A DNA stretch of 64,000 nt from Desulfurispira natronophila. GTDB taxonomy: Bacteria > Chrysiogenota > Chrysiogenetes > Chrysiogenales > Chrysiogenaceae. The notes under the pieces were generated by a model. The model had not been told where the DNA came from and did no database searches. It saw only the letters and a program-made list of their open reading frames with translations. Shown here in pieces: positions 37,254 to 46,768 of this stretch; positions within the stretch are counted from its first letter, which is position 1, and every line of letters begins with the position of its first letter. The translations under genes were made by a program, and so were the position numbers. The stretch lies in the NCBI RefSeq assembly GCF_014203025.1, contig NZ_JACHID010000001.1, positions 124,001-188,000 of the forward strand, in the 5' to 3' direction.

Positions 37254-37434
37254 GTACAGCTCGCAATAATGTCAGTGAGGGTGTGAACTTAGCAATAATT
37301 TAATTTGCCAGGTAACTGCTTCAGCAAAGATGATAAAACTATAAATGTACGCTCCATAAGTTACATCAGCAGAACTTTAAGGGCCTATGAAACAAGTTTG
37401 GCAGCGCAATTTTTGAATATACATTACTCTGACT

Positions 37435-38091
37435 CTACCTGCCTTTTTTGCTGCTCTGCGCTAGTGTGTCGGCCGTGTCAGTGGCACGATCCAGTGCTTG
37501 GCCAAGGAGTGCATTGGCTCTATCAGTTTCTAAATCGGCAGGGAAGATTGGGGGTTCTATCACAAAAAACATTGTGCCGAAAGGCCGTGGAAGAACAAAT
37601 GAGTCCCAACTGGAGAGATGACGCAAGGGTTGACAGCTGTAACTGACCGGAAGCACCGCAGTTTTAGTAGATTTTGCTGCTACCATAGTGCCGGGCTTCA
37701 CTATTCGTGGAGGACCTTTGGGGCCATCGGGAGTTATGGCAATATCGCACCCCTGGCGCAGTTTTTTTATCATTTGTCGCAGCGCGGCTGACCCACCGCG
37801 GGTAGAGGATCCCCGGACACAGTCGTGTCCAAAATAACGCAGAACTCGGGAAAACATCTCTCCATCTTTATGGGAGCTGAGAACAGCAAAAGCGTTCCCT
37901 CTGCCATAGAGCCACAGGGCACTAAGGAGACGCCCGTGCCAGCAGGCAATGGTATAACCATTCGGCAGGCTTTCCACGGACTGCAGGTTCTCTATACCTT
38001 CGTACTGCTTGCGGCTCGTTATAAAACACAATTTGAGATACATTTGTAAAAGAAAGGGGACAAGGCGAAACAGGAAAAAGGATTTCATCAC
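37435..38091 (-). CDS. DUF374 lysophospholipid/KDO-lipid acyltransferase-like protein
   Basis: 218 aa. Matches the DUF374 group of acyltransferase-like inner-membrane proteins: an N-terminal hydrophobic stretch, IACWHGRLLSALW with the H-x(4)-type catalytic His region, RGSSTRGGSAALRQMIKKL, AITPDGPKGPPRIVKPGTM. The function is probably acyl transfer to a lipid A precursor or a phospholipid. 2 nt after the flagellar-like gene. Confidence 0.82.
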   Translation of the reverse strand: MMKSFFLFRLVPFLLQMYLKLCFITSRKQYEGIENLQSVESLPNGYTIACWHGRLLSALWLYGRGNAFAVLSSHKDGEMFSRVLRYFGHDCVRGSSTRGGSAALRQMIKKLRQGCDIAITPDGPKGPPRIVKPGTMVAAKSTKTAVLPVSYSCQPLRHLSSWDSFVLPRPFGTMFFVIEPPIFPADLETDRANALLGQALDRATDTADTLAQSSKKGR

Positions 38092-38093
38092 AA

Positions 38094-38483
38094 TCAGGAC
38101 ACAATATCAAGGATCGTGCCCACCATATCGTCCTGGGTGCGTACTACACCAGTATTGGCACTGAACGAGTAGCTGTTGACTGTACTGTTGACCATTTCAC
38201 GGGCAAGATCAGTGTTGGAACTTTCCACGTGTCCGGCCAAAGCCATAGCATCATTACTGAAAACCACTTTGTCTTCAGGGAATTCACTGGGGCGAATGGC
38301 ACCCGGCGATGTATCAGTGGTGACTCCAGTAGGGGTAACACCACCTGTAGGTTTTTCAGCGAGATCTACCCGCTGGGATTTAAATTCGTTCGTATTGACG
38401 TTTGCTACATTATGCGCTGAGGCTGACTGGCGCTGGCCATAAGCACTCAGTGCAGATGCCGCATTGTAAAATGCATCAATCAT
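38094..38483 (-). CDS. Flagellar basal-body rod-like protein (FlgC/FlgG-type, isolated)
   Basis: 129 aa. The N-terminal rod motif SALSAYGQRQSASAHNVANV and NTNEFKSQRVDL, and the C-terminal rod helix SNTDLAREMVNSTVNSYSFS are both present, separated by about 50 residues as in FlgC. No other flagellar gene is nearby. It lies between bamD and the DUF374 gene, so it may be a stand-alone paralogue of the axial proteins rather than the main FlgC. Confidence 0.78.
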   Translation of the reverse strand: MIDAFYNAASALSAYGQRQSASAHNVANVNTNEFKSQRVDLAEKPTGGVTPTGVTTDTSPGAIRPSEFPEDKVVFSNDAMALAGHVESSNTDLAREMVNSTVNSYSFSANTGVVRTQDDMVGTILDIVS

Positions 38484-38542
38484 ATCCTCAACTCCTTCCC
38501 TGTCCTTGTTGCCTGTGTCCCCGTAATGTGTTTATCGTCAAA

Positions 38543-39181
38543 TTACAGAGATGACTGTAGTTCCTGTAAGCGAATATTTTGCTTTTGGATTTTATCAGAC
38601 TCGTATAATTCAGGGTAGTCGCGTTGCAGCCGATTTAGTCGAACTTCTGCATTACCGTAACGCTTCGTGCGAAGATAATAATCAAGAATGTAGGCTTCGT
38701 GGGCAACAATGGTTGCCAAGGCGTCAGCCTCCATGGATTCTACCTCACCTGTACGTTGAGAGTCTGGGTAGTTGCGGTAGAAACGTTGGGCTATGGTATA
38801 TGTCTGACGTGCTGGCTTGACGTCACGATCAATGGTACGGATTTGTTCCATATACATTTCCATAAGGCGAATCATGACACCGTCTGCCTTGGCGTGCTCA
38901 GGAAAGCGGGAAAGAAACTGTTCGTATTCCAATGAGGCATCCAGCCATTCTCCTTGTGCTTCGTACGAACGAGCAATATAGAGAATAATCTGAGCCACTG
39001 TATTTGAGTCTTCGGCTATATTCATCACACCACGGTACTCCTGGCGTGCCTCCTCATATCGCTTGCGCTCCATGAGTTGGTGGGCGGTTTCCAGGTCCGG
39101 AACTCGGTCAATGTCGGCTTTTTTGGAACAGCCGGCGGCAAGAAAAAATATAATAAAACTCATTACAAAAAAAGTACGCAT
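38543..39181 (-). CDS. bamD: BamD-like outer-membrane assembly lipoprotein
   Basis: 212 aa. Lipoprotein signal with lipobox LAAGC, then TPR-like helical pairs: ETAHQLMERKRYEEARQEYR, AQGEWLDASLEYEQFLSRFP, TYTIAQRFYRNYPDSQRTGEVE. This is the YfiO/BamD pattern, though short (usually about 240). As part of the BAM complex it would insert outer-membrane beta-barrels. A generic TPR lipoprotein is the alternative. First gene of a unit with the flagellar-like and DUF374 genes. Confidence 0.8.
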   Translation of the reverse strand: MRTFFVMSFIIFFLAAGCSKKADIDRVPDLETAHQLMERKRYEEARQEYRGVMNIAEDSNTVAQIILYIARSYEAQGEWLDASLEYEQFLSRFPEHAKADGVMIRLMEMYMEQIRTIDRDVKPARQTYTIAQRFYRNYPDSQRTGEVESMEADALATIVAHEAYILDYYLRTKRYGNAEVRLNRLQRDYPELYESDKIQKQNIRLQELQSSL

Positions 39182-39249
39182 GCAATCCTTACCTTATGAA
39201 TTCCTGTTGGAGAAGCAACAGTTTGTTCACCTGTAATTTAAGTTGTGGA

Positions 39250-39278
39250 ATATTACTGCACCAGCGGTTAATTGTAAA
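39250..39278 (-). promoter_or_regulatory. Sigma70-type promoter upstream of bamD
   Basis: On the minus strand TTTACA (39273-39278) and TAATAT (39250-39255) are 17 bases apart, about 70 bases upstream of the bamD ATG. Confidence 0.45.
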
Positions 39279-39425
39279 GCATCATATGGTGGACAGAAGC
39301 TTACTTAACGAGTGTGTAGTGAAGTGTGGGTGTTCGTTGGTTAAACGTGTTGCAGGTGTATGCCAAATCGATATTATAAAAGGAGATAGGCGGAAATCTG
39401 TGTTGATGTATGAGTTTGTAAGCGG

Positions 39426-40253
39426 TTAAGTTGTATTTTCCTCATGGTAACGCTTTCGTATCTCTTCGCGTGTACTCTTGAGGTGAAGATCTCGATAAGG
39501 GTGCTTTATTGAGCTACGTCTACTTTTTTCTACCATATCAATCGGCGCTATTTGCGGGAGGTTGACACAGCGACTTGCCAGGGTACCACCACGTATGGAA
39601 GCTTCCGGGTTGTGATAGCTATAAACCTGGAGGCCTGCAAGGCTCATGGCAAGGCGAACCGGAGTTGCCTGGGAGTAAGTAGTTATGATTCCTTGAGGCG
39701 AAAGCAGTCGAAGAAGCTGCTGGAAGTACTCCAGGCTCCATAGCTCTGGGTTGCGCGCAGGACTGAAAGGGTCCTGGTATATGATGTCAAAAGGATCATT
39801 TTGACCAAGAATAACTTGGCGGGCGTCTTCTGTATTAATTTCTATGGTGACATTATGCTCAGTGCTGTGTGAGTAGTGCTCTCTTGCAAGGGAAACAATG
39901 AGAGGCTGGTAAGGGCTGAGCTCTGTGGGGTAAGGGTGATCAGGAAGGCTTGCCAGCAACTGAGTATCTGCCTCTGGCGAAATGATTTGGATGATTCCCT
40001 GGTAGTTGCGTTGCTGGAGGTACCAAAGAGTGGCAAGGCTGTTGAAACCAAGACCAAAGCAGATATCCAAAATGCGAATAACTGGTTTCGCCAAGGCATT
40101 ACTTAGTTGAACCCCAGGAAGCACATGCTTGTGCAGCGATTCACGCCAAGCCCCGTCTTTGCAGCTATGGTAGTGTTCGCCAAACTCCTGGCTAAAACGT
40201 GTATGAGTTCCGTCCTGGGTAGTGGCGACGGTGGTCTCCGTCTCGCTATTCAC
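39426..40253 (-). CDS. MnmC-like SAM-dependent methyltransferase (tRNA wobble-uridine modification family)
   Basis: About 275 aa. It shows the DUF752/MnmC2 pattern: TQDGTHTRFSQEFGEHYHS, ILDICFGLGFNSLATLWYL for SAM binding, IIYQDPFSPARNPELWS and ASIRGGTLASR. It would complete the mnm5U34 modification; the FAD domain of bifunctional MnmC is absent. I prefer the GTG at 40253, which overlaps the previous gene by 8 nt; an ATG at 40298 in the same frame would overlap it by 53 nt and has no better ribosome-binding site. Confidence 0.82.
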   Translation of the reverse strand: MNSETETTVATTQDGTHTRFSQEFGEHYHSCKDGAWRESLHKHVLPGVQLSNALAKPVIRILDICFGLGFNSLATLWYLQQRNYQGIIQIISPEADTQLLASLPDHPYPTELSPYQPLIVSLAREHYSHSTEHNVTIEINTEDARQVILGQNDPFDIIYQDPFSPARNPELWSLEYFQQLLRLLSPQGIITTYSQATPVRLAMSLAGLQVYSYHNPEASIRGGTLASRCVNLPQIAPIDMVEKSRRSSIKHPYRDLHLKSTREEIRKRYHEENTT

Positions 40254-40542
40254 GATCCATCTTGCTGACGTTAAGTACCTTGATAAGCTCAAGCTCATGC
40301 ATCATCTGGTAAAGGCTGTCGTTTCCAACCTTGACCGTGATTTGGATTTTCTTCATAAAAATGAGCTTGATAAGGTAGCCAATAACCGAGGAAATAATAG
40401 TAGGAGACTCCGGCACGATTATTGTGATGTGCTTATGGGTCTGTACCACATCATCCAGGACATTTTTTATGGATTCATGATCGCTTATGGTTTTAATAGC
40501 GCCGTATATGGTGACTTCGCTATCATCTACATCTATTCGCAT
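40246..40542 (-). CDS. Small STAS-like protein
   Basis: 98 aa. Alternating strands and helices: VTIYGAIKTISDHESIKNVL, ITIIVPESPTIISSVIGYLI, IQITVKVGNDSLYQMMHEL. These fit an anti-sigma-antagonist (STAS) fold without its usual phosphorylated Ser in context (SSVIGYL may be the equivalent). Lies 46 nt after the sigma54 activator gene on the same strand. Possible partner-switching component; function unproven. Confidence 0.6.
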   Translation of the reverse strand: MRIDVDDSEVTIYGAIKTISDHESIKNVLDDVVQTHKHITIIVPESPTIISSVIGYLIKLIFMKKIQITVKVGNDSLYQMMHELELIKVLNVSKMDRE

Positions 40543-40588
40543 AGAAGTGAACCTCTTGTTAATATTGAAAACAAATTAACACATTCAC

Positions 40589-41986
40589 CTAAAAAGTAAC
40601 AGAAAAACGTTTCATCTTGCGATAGAGGGTAGACTTGTCGATCCCAAGTAGTTGAGCTGCACGTGTTTTATTGCCACCAGTGCGTTGCAGAGCGGCGATA
40701 ATATGCTCCTTGGTCAAGTCTCGCGTTGATAGTGGGATGGCAGGCTCAAGTCCGGCAGTATCAGAAATCTGTGGGAGGTTGGAGTTAGCGGCACCGTCCT
40801 GAGTGCCATCCTCCAGTATACGGACTTTTTCCTCCATCCAGCTCTGTAAATCTGACGCAGTCACAACTGAAGATGTCGTCTCGACAAAAATCCGCTCCAT
40901 AACATTTGCCAGCTCTCGTACATTACCTGGCCAGGGGTAGTGAGTGAGTATAGCCATGGCATCGTGGGATATTTCCAGAATACGCTTGTTCATATATGAG
41001 TATTTTTGGTTGAGTCGCCCAATAAAGTGTCTGACCAGGAGGGGTATATCTGTTCGGCGCTGGCGCAGTGGGGGCAAGTGAAGGCGAAGCACAGCCAGGC
41101 GGTAAAAGAGGTCTGCCCGAAACGATTTTTCTTCTATTGCTTGCTCCAGTGGTACATTGGTGGCAGCCACAACTCGCAGATCAACCTTGAAGCTGGTTTC
41201 TCCACCAACCCGCTCCACTATACCGTCCTCCAGAACTCGCAAGAGTTTTCCCTGAGTGTGTAGCGGCATGTCGCCAATTTCATCCAGAAACAGGGTGCCC
41301 TTGTCAGCTCGCTCAAATTTGCCGCGGTGGGACCGATAAGCACCAGTAAATGATCCCCTCTCATGACCGAAAAGCTCTGATTCAATCAGGGTTTCACTCA
41401 TGGCAGTACAGTTGAGGGCAACAAAGTTACCCCGAAAGCGACTGAGCTGGTGGATGGCCTGTGCCACGAGTTCCTTCCCTGTGCCGGTTTCACCGGTCAC
41501 CAGAATATTCGAGCGAGTCTTGCTGTAAAGTTCGATGCGCCGGAAGATATCCTCCATTACTCGACTGCGACCGACAATACCAAAGAAATCGCTGCGGTGC
41601 TTGTGCGCAACTTCATGGCCCATGGTTGAGACATCGTGCATGCGCATGGCAATAAGGGCGTCATGATGGCTCTCATCAGGGTCAAAGTAGTGTGACTGCA
41701 CCAGTAAAACTGTTTCACCAGCCTCTAAAATGCGATCACGAATCTTGCCCTGGCTCTGCAGGGTTTCCACTGCGATCTGAGCCAGTTGACTGTTGCTGTG
41801 GCGAGTATCTACTGGTGATCCAGGGCTCAGGGGAAGCTCGTGAAAGAAAAGAGCCTGCAACCAGTTGGAGCATACCACCACAGAAAATGAGTGGTTGTTA
41901 ACTACTTCCAACATAAGATCAGGAATTACATCTACCATGGATGCCAGTTGCTGATAATTTTGACTGAATTGTTTCAGGTCACTCAT
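40589..41986 (-). CDS. Sigma54-dependent transcriptional activator (PAS-like sensor, no REC)
   Basis: 465 aa. The N-terminal region (about 1-130) resembles a PAS sensor (VVNNHSFSVVVCSNWLQALF) rather than REC. AAA+ domain: GETGTGKELVAQ; the sigma54 loop is GSFTGA rather than GAFTGA; Walker B LFLDEIGDMP; arginine-finger region LFYRLAVLRLHLPPLRQR. Fis-type HTH at the end: NKTRAAQLLGIDKSTLYRKM. It would activate sigma54 promoters in response to a ligand or redox cue. 59 nt after the REC-GGDEF-PilZ gene on the same strand. Confidence 0.93.
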   Translation of the reverse strand: MSDLKQFSQNYQQLASMVDVIPDLMLEVVNNHSFSVVVCSNWLQALFFHELPLSPGSPVDTRHSNSQLAQIAVETLQSQGKIRDRILEAGETVLLVQSHYFDPDESHHDALIAMRMHDVSTMGHEVAHKHRSDFFGIVGRSRVMEDIFRRIELYSKTRSNILVTGETGTGKELVAQAIHQLSRFRGNFVALNCTAMSETLIESELFGHERGSFTGAYRSHRGKFERADKGTLFLDEIGDMPLHTQGKLLRVLEDGIVERVGGETSFKVDLRVVAATNVPLEQAIEEKSFRADLFYRLAVLRLHLPPLRQRRTDIPLLVRHFIGRLNQKYSYMNKRILEISHDAMAILTHYPWPGNVRELANVMERIFVETTSSVVTASDLQSWMEEKVRILEDGTQDGAANSNLPQISDTAGLEPAIPLSTRDLTKEHIIAALQRTGGNKTRAAQLLGIDKSTLYRKMKRFSVTF

Positions 41987-42045
41987 GAGTTTGTTCCGCA
42001 GGTTTTTGATGGAATAATTGCAAGGTCGAGTTACTGATGGTTGTG

Positions 42046-44028
42046 CTACATCAAAGCACTGTTCATCTCCCGCACAATTTCCAGCTGTCGCTGGGCAATA
42101 TACTCTCGCAGCAGTTCACGGCCTGGATTGTCAGTGACAAATTTCACCACGACTTTGCTCACCTTAGCTTCACCTTCTACCCGGTAAATTCGACCTGTGG
42201 TCTGGAAGTTTTCGGAGTGGTCGTCAGCGCCTGGGAGACTGAGATTGATGCTGAGCTTAACATCCATGCCTTCGCGTAACCAGGCGGTACTGGAAGTGAA
42301 AAATGCCAGTGCCTGCAGGCTCAGATCAAAAACCTTTTCATTGAGTTGCTTATTTTCGTAGCTGAGTTTTACCCGCACTCGATCTGGAACCTGCACGCGT
42401 ACGTATTGACGTTGAGTAGCAGGGTTGTCCTCCAGGCTAAAGCTGCGAAGGGTGACCCGCCGTTCATCCTTGTGGTAGCTCTTCAGGTGTGCCAAAACTG
42501 GTTTGGTAAAGTATGAGCTTTCTATGTAGCCTTTTTTCTCAAAAAACATGGCGACAAACTGTTTTGGGGAAAGAATCAGCTCCACGTCACGCTCACTGGT
42601 GTGATGGATACGCGCAGACTCTTTAATGGAGAGTCCACGGTATAAGTTATGCAGGGTTACCGGCTCATTTCTGGTTTTAATCAGATCAAAGGTCTTGAGC
42701 ACAACTTCCTGCTCTTTGAGTGTCTCAATACTGGAGTTGACTACCTCCATGGTGGTGGCATTGACTATTGTTCCTACACCGTGTTCCATGGCACAGCGCA
42801 TAGCCTCACTGGCTTTACGTATCAGGGTATTACTGTCATCTTCACTGCTGAGTTCGGCAATGCCAAAACTGCATGTGATATGCTCCACGAAAGGAAATCG
42901 ATGCTTGTTTATGCTGTCTCTGAGCCGGTGTGCCAGGTTCTGGATAACATTGATGTCGCTGTTGGGTGCCAGGATAATGAACTCCTCATCCCCCCAGCGT
43001 CCTACTGTGTCAAAGCCACGGATGGATTTACTGACCAGAGTGGAGAGTTCAGCTAATACTTCGTCAGAATTCTCTCGCCCCAGAGATATATCCATGTCAT
43101 CCCGGTAGTCGACACTGAACATGACCAAGGCCAGTTTCGTCTTGTAACGACGTGCCATGTGAGACTCTTTTTCCAGGATCTGGCTTAACCTGGCTCGATT
43201 GCATATCCCAGTTACCGGGTCGGTTGTTGTCAAGCGTTCCAGTTCGCGGTTGTGCTCTTCAATATCGGTCATATCAGTAAAAGAGAGGATGTAGTGATTT
43301 TCCCCTTGGGGAAAGTGGTTTACCCTCAAGACAAAAACCTTGTCCTGACGGCTGTGTTGGTCGTGAAGGATTATTTTGCAGGCACCGTGAACATCTTTGT
43401 ACCAAGTGTCATTGCTGGGGACGAAGTAGCCATCTTCTTCCCGCACAGCACTGCGTATGGCCATGGTGTCTTCAGTCATATCCTTAACGGTTCGATACCC
43501 AAAAAAACGCAAGGCAGATTCATTGGCAGCGGTTATACCCTTGTCCCCTATGACGACGAGCAGGTTGTCCTGGGTGTCGAGGATTTTTTGCATCAGGCGA
43601 TTCTTGTAGTTGTCTCGCTCCTGCAGGACAATGGTGTGCAGGACCCTACCAATGGCGGCAAATATTTTTTGGCGGGTCAGGGGTTTGATGACAAACTGGC
43701 TAACCCCTACATCGATTGCCTTGATCAGGAGGTCAGTTTCGCTGTGGGCAGTGGTGACAATGATCTGAGCATCTGGATTGATGGCCCGAATTTGGCGAGT
43801 CATTTCCAGGCCATCCATTATGGGCATCTTGATGTCGGTCATGACTATGTGGGGTTTCTTGGCTTTGTAGAGGTTTAACCCTTCTTTGCCATTCTCGGCC
43901 ACATGGAGGTGTCGAAAGCGGCGATTGAGAAACTGGGAAATATTTTCCCGCACCACTGGTTCGTCTTCTACATAGAGAATGCTGAGCTTTGCCAGCCAGG
44001 CTTCGCGGTTTTCCACATCACACCTCAC
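42046..44028 (-). CDS. REC-PAS-GGDEF-PilZ cyclic-di-GMP signalling protein
   Basis: 660 aa. REC at about 14-130 with Asp65 (IVMTDIKMPIMDG). PAS at about 150-265. GGDEF domain at about 265-425 (TTDPVTGICNRARLSQILE), whose active loop reads RWGDEEF, so the second Gly of GG(D/E)EF is Asp. A linker region with HTSERDVELILSPKQFVAMF follows, then a C-terminal PilZ-type domain (about 535-645: QRQYVRVQVPDRVRVKL, VFDLSLQALAFF). It both may make and may bind cyclic-di-GMP. Overlaps the membrane PAS kinase gene by 11 nt, so that kinase is its probable phosphodonor. Confidence 0.9.
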   Translation of the reverse strand: MRCDVENREAWLAKLSILYVEDEPVVRENISQFLNRRFRHLHVAENGKEGLNLYKAKKPHIVMTDIKMPIMDGLEMTRQIRAINPDAQIIVTTAHSETDLLIKAIDVGVSQFVIKPLTRQKIFAAIGRVLHTIVLQERDNYKNRLMQKILDTQDNLLVVIGDKGITAANESALRFFGYRTVKDMTEDTMAIRSAVREEDGYFVPSNDTWYKDVHGACKIILHDQHSRQDKVFVLRVNHFPQGENHYILSFTDMTDIEEHNRELERLTTTDPVTGICNRARLSQILEKESHMARRYKTKLALVMFSVDYRDDMDISLGRENSDEVLAELSTLVSKSIRGFDTVGRWGDEEFIILAPNSDINVIQNLAHRLRDSINKHRFPFVEHITCSFGIAELSSEDDSNTLIRKASEAMRCAMEHGVGTIVNATTMEVVNSSIETLKEQEVVLKTFDLIKTRNEPVTLHNLYRGLSIKESARIHHTSERDVELILSPKQFVAMFFEKKGYIESSYFTKPVLAHLKSYHKDERRVTLRSFSLEDNPATQRQYVRVQVPDRVRVKLSYENKQLNEKVFDLSLQALAFFTSSTAWLREGMDVKLSINLSLPGADDHSENFQTTGRIYRVEGEAKVSKVVVKFVTDNPGRELLREYIAQRQLEIVREMNSALM

Positions 44029-46768
44029 ATTTCAATTCAATAGTAAAGCAGGCACCTTGCTTTGTGTTGTGCACCTTCAGGGTACCATTCATGCTCTCCA
44101 CTATGTTTTTTGACATATAGAGTCCAATACCCGTTCCCTTGCCTTGCTCCTTTGTGGTGAAATAAGGTTCAAAGATATGGGGTATATGCTCGGGAGGAAT
44201 GCCGCCACCGTTATCCTCTATGCACAGTCGGCAGTAATCCTGCTGGGTGTGCAGGTGAATGTGAACTTGAGGATCTGCTATTTTTCGCTCCAGCAAGATA
44301 TCCTTGGCATTACTGAAAATATTAAGCACAACCTGAGCATATTCGTTGGGGTACCCCAGGCACCCGATAGGTGCATCCTCACTGGAAAATTTCAGGGAAA
44401 TGCCGTTGTTGGCAAAACTGGCCTCAACAATGTTTATAGCATCTTGTACCACTTCAGCTATGTTAAATGTACGCTTTTCCTTGTCCGGCTGGAAAAAATT
44501 GCGGAAGTCGTCAATGGTGCGTGACATAAATTCTATAGCACTGTGGGCTTTGTTGCTGAGTTCCTGAAAGTATTCGTCTGAGAGCTCTCCATATTCCTTT
44601 GCATCCTGTATTTCCTCGATGGTGGTGCTGAGGGAAGTCAGCGGCTGGCGCCACTGGTGGGCAATATTTCCTATCATCTCGCCCATGGCTGCCTGGCGTG
44701 ACTGGGCAAGAATCAGGCGGTCTTTTTCTGCTAGCTGTTCCTCCGATCGTCGCTGCTCTGTAAGGTCGTGGCAGCTGCCAATGAAGCCCCTATAGCGTTG
44801 ACTGAGGTCGTAAATGGGCCGTCCGATTTCCCACATATGGGCATACTCACAGTCGTGACGTTGCAGGCGATACTCAAGCTGGTATCGCTCCCTGGCCTGA
44901 AAGGCATGCTGGCGAACTTGTCGGCAGCGGGTGGTATCATCAGGGTGAATATTGCGCAGCCAGGCATCATGAGAGTTATCGTTAAAGCTGCAGCCGGTAA
45001 ACTCTAGCCAGGTGGTATTAAGGTAGTCACACGTATTTTCAGTGTTGGTACGCCAAATTAAAGTGGGAAAATCATCAAGCATAGTAAGGTAGAAGTTATG
45101 CGCTCGTAATAGCTCCTGCTCGTTTTCACGGCGCTCGGTAATGTCACGACTGATGGCCAGTACGGAACTAAAGTTACCAGCATCGTCCAGTTCCGGTGTT
45201 ATGCGGCACTCAAAGTGGTGCATGCCAAAAATCCCGCGGTGACTAAGTTCTACGGTAACGGGTTTTTGCTTAGCAAAAACATCAGCAACCCCTTCTTGCA
45301 AAAGGTCACACATTTCGATGTCTTCATCGCAACTGGTCCCTCCCAGGTACTTGGGTAAATTATTGGCAAATAAAAAGCTGACAGAAGGGTTGTGGTAGGT
45401 GAGGCGCCCCTGGCTATTAAAGCGCATTATTAGGTCCGGTGTGTTCTCAAGCAAAGACCTGAGCTGGCGTTCACGTTGCTGAAGCTGTGACTGAGCTTCG
45501 GCTCGCTTAGTGATATCGCGTACTACGGCGATAAAGCCCTTGGTTGTGTTATTGATGGTTCTCATTTCGCTGACCAGTGCGCTGTAAAAGCGTTTTTTAT
45601 CATCATTTGTGAGTTGATACTCTAGCTGCTGAGGCTCACCCTCCTCCAGGATTTTACGTATCGCATGCTCAAACAGATCGGAAACGTTTGGTGGCAGGAA
45701 CTGGCTAAAGTGATGATGCATAAAATCTTGCGGTTTAATTATGAGCTCTTGTGGGTCAGCAATGTAGTACTCGGTAACCTTACCCTCTTCGTCAGTTATA
45801 AATATTTGGTCATGTATAGACTGAATCAGGCCGGAAAGTTTTGCTTCCCGCTCCTGCAGACGAGCTTGTGCCTGTTTTTTTTGCCTTTGCATGTGAACGA
45901 GGAACAGGATAATGGCCAGCTGGGCAGCTATCACGAGTATGGCTAAAAATGTAAAAATTATTCTTTGGCGCTGCTGCTCCTGTTGGACGTTAGTAAAGTC
46001 GGTAATATCGTGAATGATGCCAAAGAGGGAGTGGGATGCGGCATCGTAGCGAGCATGTGTATTGAGATAGATTAACTTGTCGCTGCTTGGAAGGTGGTAA
46101 GCAAATGTAGTGTTATAGGGTATACCTTCTTCTATTAGTTTTTGGCGAGAGTCTGAGAGCTCTTTTTGGTAATGCTGTGGTATTTTGGCTTTCAGCTCTT
46201 CATAAAAGATAGATTCATATGGTATCTGCAAAAGCTCTTGGGAGCCTTGAGACAATTGGTATTCCATAGCTTGAAGATCCAGGGTCCAGTGCCCGATACC
46301 GGCAACCTGCTCAGCATAGCGGAGCCTTGTCTCGCTCTGAGCCAGCTCGACATTGAGCTCTTCACGCTGGGAGATATCGTGAATAATTGAGTAGAGGAGA
46401 TTTTTGCCGTTGACCTCTACCAATGAAGAGTAGACTTCCACTGGGCGCACCTCACCACTGGCTAAGCGGTGGCGAAAAAGAAAGTAGTTGCGGTTTTCCT
46501 GTTCTGCCAGGCTCCACTCCTGCTGCACTTCCTCGGGAGTAAGGGTGTTGATTTGTTCGATGTTCATCTGCCGCATGTCTGATCGTTGGTAACCATAAAA
46601 CGTTGCGGCTGCGTGGTTGGCGTCAAATATAGAGCCGTCCCTTGGATCTATGAGCAACATTATAGCGTTGTGATCACGAAACATTCCAATTTCAATGCCA
46701 CTGGTGGCTTGTGCGACAGTGATGAGTAAAAGCTGTGTCAGTAGTATGGTAGTAATTTTGCGAATCAC
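44018..46768 (-). CDS. Multi-PAS membrane sensor histidine kinase
   Basis: About 916 aa from a GTG at 46768. This start has AAGGA upstream, overlaps the previous stop by 4 nt (GTGA) and puts a hydrophobic segment at the very N-terminus; an ATG 30 nt upstream is possible. Two PAS domains (about 25-250) lie between TM1 and TM2 (about 268-292), which would place them in the periplasm. Two or three more PAS domains follow in the cytoplasm (about 310-665). HisKA-type box IAHQWRQPLTSLSTTIEEI, then ATPase boxes VLNIFSNAKD, EDNGGGIP and GTGIGLYMSKNIVE. Probably phosphorylates the REC protein encoded next. Confidence 0.93.
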   Translation of the reverse strand: MIRKITTILLTQLLLITVAQATSGIEIGMFRDHNAIMLLIDPRDGSIFDANHAAATFYGYQRSDMRQMNIEQINTLTPEEVQQEWSLAEQENRNYFLFRHRLASGEVRPVEVYSSLVEVNGKNLLYSIIHDISQREELNVELAQSETRLRYAEQVAGIGHWTLDLQAMEYQLSQGSQELLQIPYESIFYEELKAKIPQHYQKELSDSRQKLIEEGIPYNTTFAYHLPSSDKLIYLNTHARYDAASHSLFGIIHDITDFTNVQQEQQRQRIIFTFLAILVIAAQLAIILFLVHMQRQKKQAQARLQEREAKLSGLIQSIHDQIFITDEEGKVTEYYIADPQELIIKPQDFMHHHFSQFLPPNVSDLFEHAIRKILEEGEPQQLEYQLTNDDKKRFYSALVSEMRTINNTTKGFIAVVRDITKRAEAQSQLQQRERQLRSLLENTPDLIMRFNSQGRLTYHNPSVSFLFANNLPKYLGGTSCDEDIEMCDLLQEGVADVFAKQKPVTVELSHRGIFGMHHFECRITPELDDAGNFSSVLAISRDITERRENEQELLRAHNFYLTMLDDFPTLIWRTNTENTCDYLNTTWLEFTGCSFNDNSHDAWLRNIHPDDTTRCRQVRQHAFQARERYQLEYRLQRHDCEYAHMWEIGRPIYDLSQRYRGFIGSCHDLTEQRRSEEQLAEKDRLILAQSRQAAMGEMIGNIAHQWRQPLTSLSTTIEEIQDAKEYGELSDEYFQELSNKAHSAIEFMSRTIDDFRNFFQPDKEKRTFNIAEVVQDAINIVEASFANNGISLKFSSEDAPIGCLGYPNEYAQVVLNIFSNAKDILLERKIADPQVHIHLHTQQDYCRLCIEDNGGGIPPEHIPHIFEPYFTTKEQGKGTGIGLYMSKNIVESMNGTLKVHNTKQGACFTIELKCEV

